NCBI GenBank assembly: GCA_016712345.1
Contig: JADJRH010000011.1
Location: 4,216,001 to 4,280,000, forward strand
Direction of reading: 5' to 3'
Length of the DNA stretch: 64,000 nucleotides
Source of the DNA: Polyangiaceae bacterium
GTDB lineage: Bacteria > Myxococcota_A > Polyangia > Polyangiales > Polyangiaceae
Made by a program: the position numbers and the translations under genes
Notes under the pieces: model-generated
What the model saw: only the letters and a program-made list of their open reading frames with translations
Databases searched by the model: none
What the model was told of the DNA's origin: nothing
Part shown: one piece after another, positions 61,154 through 64,000 of the stretch
Layout of the letters: the number at the start of each line of letters is the position of its first letter
How positions within the stretch are numbered: the first letter of the stretch is position 1

Positions 61154-62050
61154 ATGAGTGACAGCGACAAACCCCTTCACACGCTTGTTGAAGAACTACC
61201 TGAGTCGAGCATGACCACCCGTTTATTGGGTTTGCTTGACTACGCCGTTCCGGGTGAGTGGCAAAACATCACCAACTTTGAGGCAATGGTCAAAAACGTT
61301 ACCGGTGAAGACGACCAATCGCTGATCCAGTCGGTGGGTGAGCGGGCCATTCAACTCTATAATGACCCTTCAAATGGGTATCAGCGGGCGGTTTGGATTT
61401 ATCAAATGCTCGACGATACACAGGGCATTTTCGGTATGGCCGCGCTTGGAAACAAACTGTCAGGTGACTTTGACTTTTTGAGTTTTCTCGGCGACATCAC
61501 GCCCAAGGCCGACACCGCTCAGGCGGTGGATGCGGGTGTGAAACTGGTGGGTGAACTCACCGCATTCTGCCTTGTAAACGGTATGCCGGGCGACTCAATC
61601 GGCGACTTTGCCGCCGCATTTGGAAACGCTCAAAAAGAAGATGCCATGCGTTTGGCGGCGTTTTTGGCGTTTGACTGCGTGTTGCCGCTCGGGCCCGATT
61701 TTTTGCTGAAGTTGAGCGACGGGATCTCAAGCCTGAGTGACAGCGTTCTCGGTTCGAACGGGCGATTTGCACGCATTGCGTCGCTTCTTCCAACGCCGGA
61801 TCTCGAAAGTTCAAAAGCGCTGATCACTCAAAACTTTGATGCGACAAAGGGTGTGCTCGACAAGTTCGCGAGCGAAAAGGGCATTGAGCAGAGCAGCGTT
61901 TTTGGCAAGATCAAAGGCATTCTCGGCGCGGCCGACGACAAGCTCGACTACGTGGCGGCCGGCATCGATCTCGTTTCAAACCACTTCGAGCACACCGGCA
62001 TTCAGTCGGTCGCGCGGCGCGTTATTTCGCGCGCCTACGGCGAAATCTAA
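61154..62050 (+). CDS. Hypothetical helical protein
   Basis: 298 residues, unrecognised. It is predicted largely alpha-helical with amphipathic segments (AAALGNKLSGDFDFLSFLGDI type) and a Ser/Asp/Glu-rich N-terminus. No signal peptide or strong membrane segment. A good GGAG sequence (61141-61144) precedes ATG 61154. No function can be inferred. Confidence 0.7.
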   Translation: MSDSDKPLHTLVEELPESSMTTRLLGLLDYAVPGEWQNITNFEAMVKNVTGEDDQSLIQSVGERAIQLYNDPSNGYQRAVWIYQMLDDTQGIFGMAALGNKLSGDFDFLSFLGDITPKADTAQAVDAGVKLVGELTAFCLVNGMPGDSIGDFAAAFGNAQKEDAMRLAAFLAFDCVLPLGPDFLLKLSDGISSLSDSVLGSNGRFARIASLLPTPDLESSKALITQNFDATKGVLDKFASEKGIEQSSVFGKIKGILGAADDKLDYVAAGIDLVSNHFEHTGIQSVARRVISRAYGEI

Positions 62051-62161
62051 AAAACACCCGTTCCGAAACCGCGCCGAACACGTTTGGTGCGAACGGCGGA
62101 TCGTTCTCGCTGAGGCGGTCTGCCCGCCGCGGCGAATTTGGTGTACATCGACCGCCGAAGG

Positions 62162-63166
62162 ATGCGGGCGCGCTCAGTGCGAACACGCTACGCCTGGAGG
62201 TGCGCTGCCTCGGGCGTTCTTGCGTCCGCTGTTTTGTGTTGGGCCGCGAAGGCGCGCGCCGACGACGCTCAACAATTTGAGCTGCTAAAAGGGCTTTTTT
62301 ACGCGGGACAATACGAAGAGGTCGTGCAGCGCGTCACCATTTTGCTCGACCCTTCCAACCCCGCGTGCGCCACGGTGGAGGGCGCACCAACGGCGCTTCA
62401 GACGTGTCACATCGGCGACGGCGTTCTTCAAGAGCGGCTTCGCGAGATGCACATCGTTGCGCTGTTTGGGCTTAAAAAACAGGCCGATGCCGATGCGGTG
62501 ATTGAGAAGTTGTTGCGGCAAAATCCGGCGTACAGTCCCGAGCCGGGCGCGCTTCCGGCCACCGTTGTGGAACGCGTGCGCGAAGTGAAAGGGCGGCTGC
62601 AAAAAGAGCTTGAAGACGAGGCTCGCAGGCGCGCCGATGAGCAGCGAAAAAATCTTCTGATGGGGCAAAAGGTGGCCGAAGAAGAAAAGAAGTGGATTGA
62701 GCAGCTCTCAAAACTCGCCGCGAGCGAAACGGTGATCGAAAAAAGGTCGCGCGTTTTGACGTTTGTGCCGTTCGGCGTGGGGCAGTTTCAAAACGGCGAC
62801 ACAACTCTGGGCACGGTGTTCTTGGCCACGGAGGCGCTGGCAGCGGGAGCGGCCATTGGGTTTGGCGCGGCGCACGGTTTTTATGCGGCCGTGGATCCAA
62901 ACGGAAAAGACCCGGTGACGGGGCGACCCGTGGTTTTGTCGGAGCTGCGACAACTGGTGCAGGTGACGGCGCTCGGAAACCAAATCGCGTTTGCAACGTG
63001 GGCGGCGCTGGCGGTTGCGGGCATTGTTCAGGCAAACATCGCCTTCGTCCCCGAGGTGCGCTCGGTGCGCGAAAGGCCTATTCCGAAGCGGCCAACGGTG
63101 GTTGTGGCGCCCACGGCGGCACCGACAACGGGTGGACTCACAGTGGGTGTTGTTGGGACGTTTTGA
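62162..63166 (+). CDS. Exported TPR-like protein with C-terminal membrane helices
   Basis: 334 residues. An Arg-rich N-terminus and hydrophobic stretch (SGVLASAVLCWAAKARA) form a signal peptide with cleavage after ARA. About 30-145 is helical with TPR-like spacing (LLKGLFYAGQYEEVVQRVTILL); about 150-200 is a charged coiled coil (LQKELEDEARRRADEQRK). Two or three hydrophobic segments follow (TVFLATEALAAGAAIGFGAA; ATWAALAVAGIVQANIAF). The layout recurs in myxobacterial proteins of unknown function. The ATG at 62162 is preferred to a TTG at 62138. Confidence 0.75.
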   Translation: MRARSVRTRYAWRCAASGVLASAVLCWAAKARADDAQQFELLKGLFYAGQYEEVVQRVTILLDPSNPACATVEGAPTALQTCHIGDGVLQERLREMHIVALFGLKKQADADAVIEKLLRQNPAYSPEPGALPATVVERVREVKGRLQKELEDEARRRADEQRKNLLMGQKVAEEEKKWIEQLSKLAASETVIEKRSRVLTFVPFGVGQFQNGDTTLGTVFLATEALAAGAAIGFGAAHGFYAAVDPNGKDPVTGRPVVLSELRQLVQVTALGNQIAFATWAALAVAGIVQANIAFVPEVRSVRERPIPKRPTVVVAPTAAPTTGGLTVGVVGTF

Positions 63167-63260
63167 GCGACCTAAAAGCGTACACATCAGCATTGCGTAC
63201 ACAATGCGTCGATGGCCGGCGCAGGCGGTGCGCGGGGCAATGTGTACACAACGGCAGAAC

Positions 63261-63550
63261 GCCTAGAGCACCGATCGGTTTGATTCCGTAACCAAATGGA
63301 TAGTTCGCATGTGTACACAAACAGGCAAAAGCAAGGCAAGAAGGCCAGGCCCGAAGCTGCTACCCGGTGACAGACACCCAGTTCGGATCGCGTGGAGGGG
63401 GGCCCGCGGCCGACTTGCTCGGCGCGGGGGAGGAGGCGCGAGCCTCCTCCACTGGGAAAAGACTAGAGCACCCAGCCGATATTTCTCGGCTTTCTCAAAT
63501 CACTAATCTTCTGATTTTACTCACGATTCAAACCAATTGGTGCTCTAGGC
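63261..63550. mobile_element. Inverted-repeat element, possible MITE
   Basis: A 23-base repeat GCCTAGAGCACCGATCGGTT... at 63261-63283 is matched inversely at 63528-63550 (two mismatches). A third partial copy, CTAGAGCACC, lies at 63463-63472. The interior has a perfect GGAGGAGGC/GCCTCCTCC hairpin at 63429-63450 and two smaller ones, and no credible gene. No clear target duplication. The right end contains the TAG stop codon of the opposite-strand methyltransferase gene. Confidence 0.55.
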
Positions 63551-64000
63551 GCCTCGGCCTTCTTTGCGAAAAGCGCCGATCCAAAATCCGCCGAAGCGCC
63601 TGAGCGGTGAGTCGCAGAGCACCCACTCGGCCCGGCGCAACAGGTTTCCAACGTACGGAATGCGAAGCGCCGCCGCGGCCGGTGTGACGATGCGTACACC
63701 TCGCGCGACAACAAATTGCGTGCCGGGGGGAGCGTACGCCTGCGCTCTGTCGGGCGAGTCAAATCGAGTGTACACATGGCTCTCGTCTTTGGAGTCGCTG
63801 ACTTTGCCGGGGGGACCGAGCCGTTTTAACAATCCGCGAAGGCTGTGTGGGTTGTACAACTCGGCGAGGAAGAAGCCGCCGGGCTTAACGACGCGGGCCA
63901 TTTCGGCGAGCGCTTTGTCGATGTCGCGCACGTGGGCGAGCACTTTGAATGAGTACGCAACGTCGAATTGATTGTCTGGAAAAGGAAGGGCCGTTGCGCT
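63545..64000 (-). CDS. SAM-dependent methyltransferase, 5' part missing
   Basis: The last 151 codons of a gene that continues past the window edge. The reading frame from 64000 gives ALPFPDNQFDVAYSFKVLAHV, the post-motif region of class I methyltransferases of the UbiE/type-11 group, then EMARVVKPGGFFLAELYNPHSL, the family beta-5 region. The substrate is unknown. Its TAG stop (63545-63547) lies inside the terminal repeat of the element ending at 63550. Confidence 0.82.
   Translation of the reverse strand, partial: SATALPFPDNQFDVAYSFKVLAHVRDIDKALAEMARVVKPGGFFLAELYNPHSLRGLLKRLGPPGKVSDSKDESHVYTRFDSPDRAQAYAPPGTQFVVARGVRIVTPAAAALRIPYVGNLLRRAEWVLCDSPLRRFGGFWIGAFRKEGRGA

Noticed and set aside
63261..63550. 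Possible CRISPR-like array from three CTAGAGCACC copies
   Set aside because: Only three copies, one inverted, unevenly spaced and without spacers of constant length.

Overview
The window looks like chromosomal DNA of a GC-rich, Gram-negative bacterium of the myxobacterial type (Polyangia/Myxococcota). The signs are many lipoproteins, a Pro-rich Ser/Thr kinase with a C-terminal membrane anchor, a trypsin-like lipoprotein with a Gly-rich linker, a formylglycine-enzyme-like lipoprotein, a fused cytochrome c/copper monooxygenase and a beta-propeller lipoprotein. This assignment is an inference from gene content; no rRNA or other marker is present.

Layout. 0-7.2 kb: a membrane protein, nuoJ-nuoK with a small mobile element at the nuoK stop codon, a phosphoesterase/lipid-kinase pair, a Lys/Ala-rich protein and an MFS transporter. 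7.5-11.8 kb: a compact lipid-assembly operon (fatty acyl-AMP ligase, cyclopropane-synthase-like methyltransferase, acyl carrier protein, ketoacyl synthase). 11.9-16.3 kb: RMD1-family protein, Ser/Thr kinase, SUMF1-domain lipoprotein, small unknown. 16.4-22.9 kb: CcsA-like protein, hemA, an NrtR-like Nudix regulator with a palindromic promoter, a prolyl-4-hydroxylase-like dioxygenase, hemC and a GH57 glucan branching enzyme. 23.0-24.4 kb: secreted trypsin-like protease.

24.7-58.6 kb is the accessory region of most interest. It starts with five unrecognised genes, including a paralogous pair with hydrophobic segments, and a J-domain protein on the other strand. A long + strand block follows: subtilisin-like protease, alpha/beta hydrolase, Ig-like small protein, beta-propeller lipoprotein, transglycosylase-like protein, lipoprotein, M15 peptidase, and a 3465-residue Tc-toxin A-like (TcA) protein. 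After it come a small lipoprotein on the opposite strand and a second cargo-like set (PG-binding alpha/beta hydrolase, Ig-like small protein, TIM-barrel glycosidase-like protein, second M15 peptidase). Six of these enzymes, from unrelated folds, share an 11-residue N-terminal motif ending in Gly (consensus about x-A-D-x-F-F-x-D-L-x-G), sometimes twice. I propose it is a sorting or loading tag for a TcA-centred delivery system carrying cell-wall-degrading enzymes. No TcB or TcC gene is visible.

59-64 kb: cytochrome c/Cu monooxygenase, small lipoprotein, two unknown proteins, an inverted-repeat element and the 3' part of a SAM methyltransferase running off the window. Three genes (31.45, 40.96 and 59.57 kb) carry single-base frameshifts of the same sign, which may be assembly errors or real lesions. 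No tRNA, rRNA or CRISPR array was recognised.
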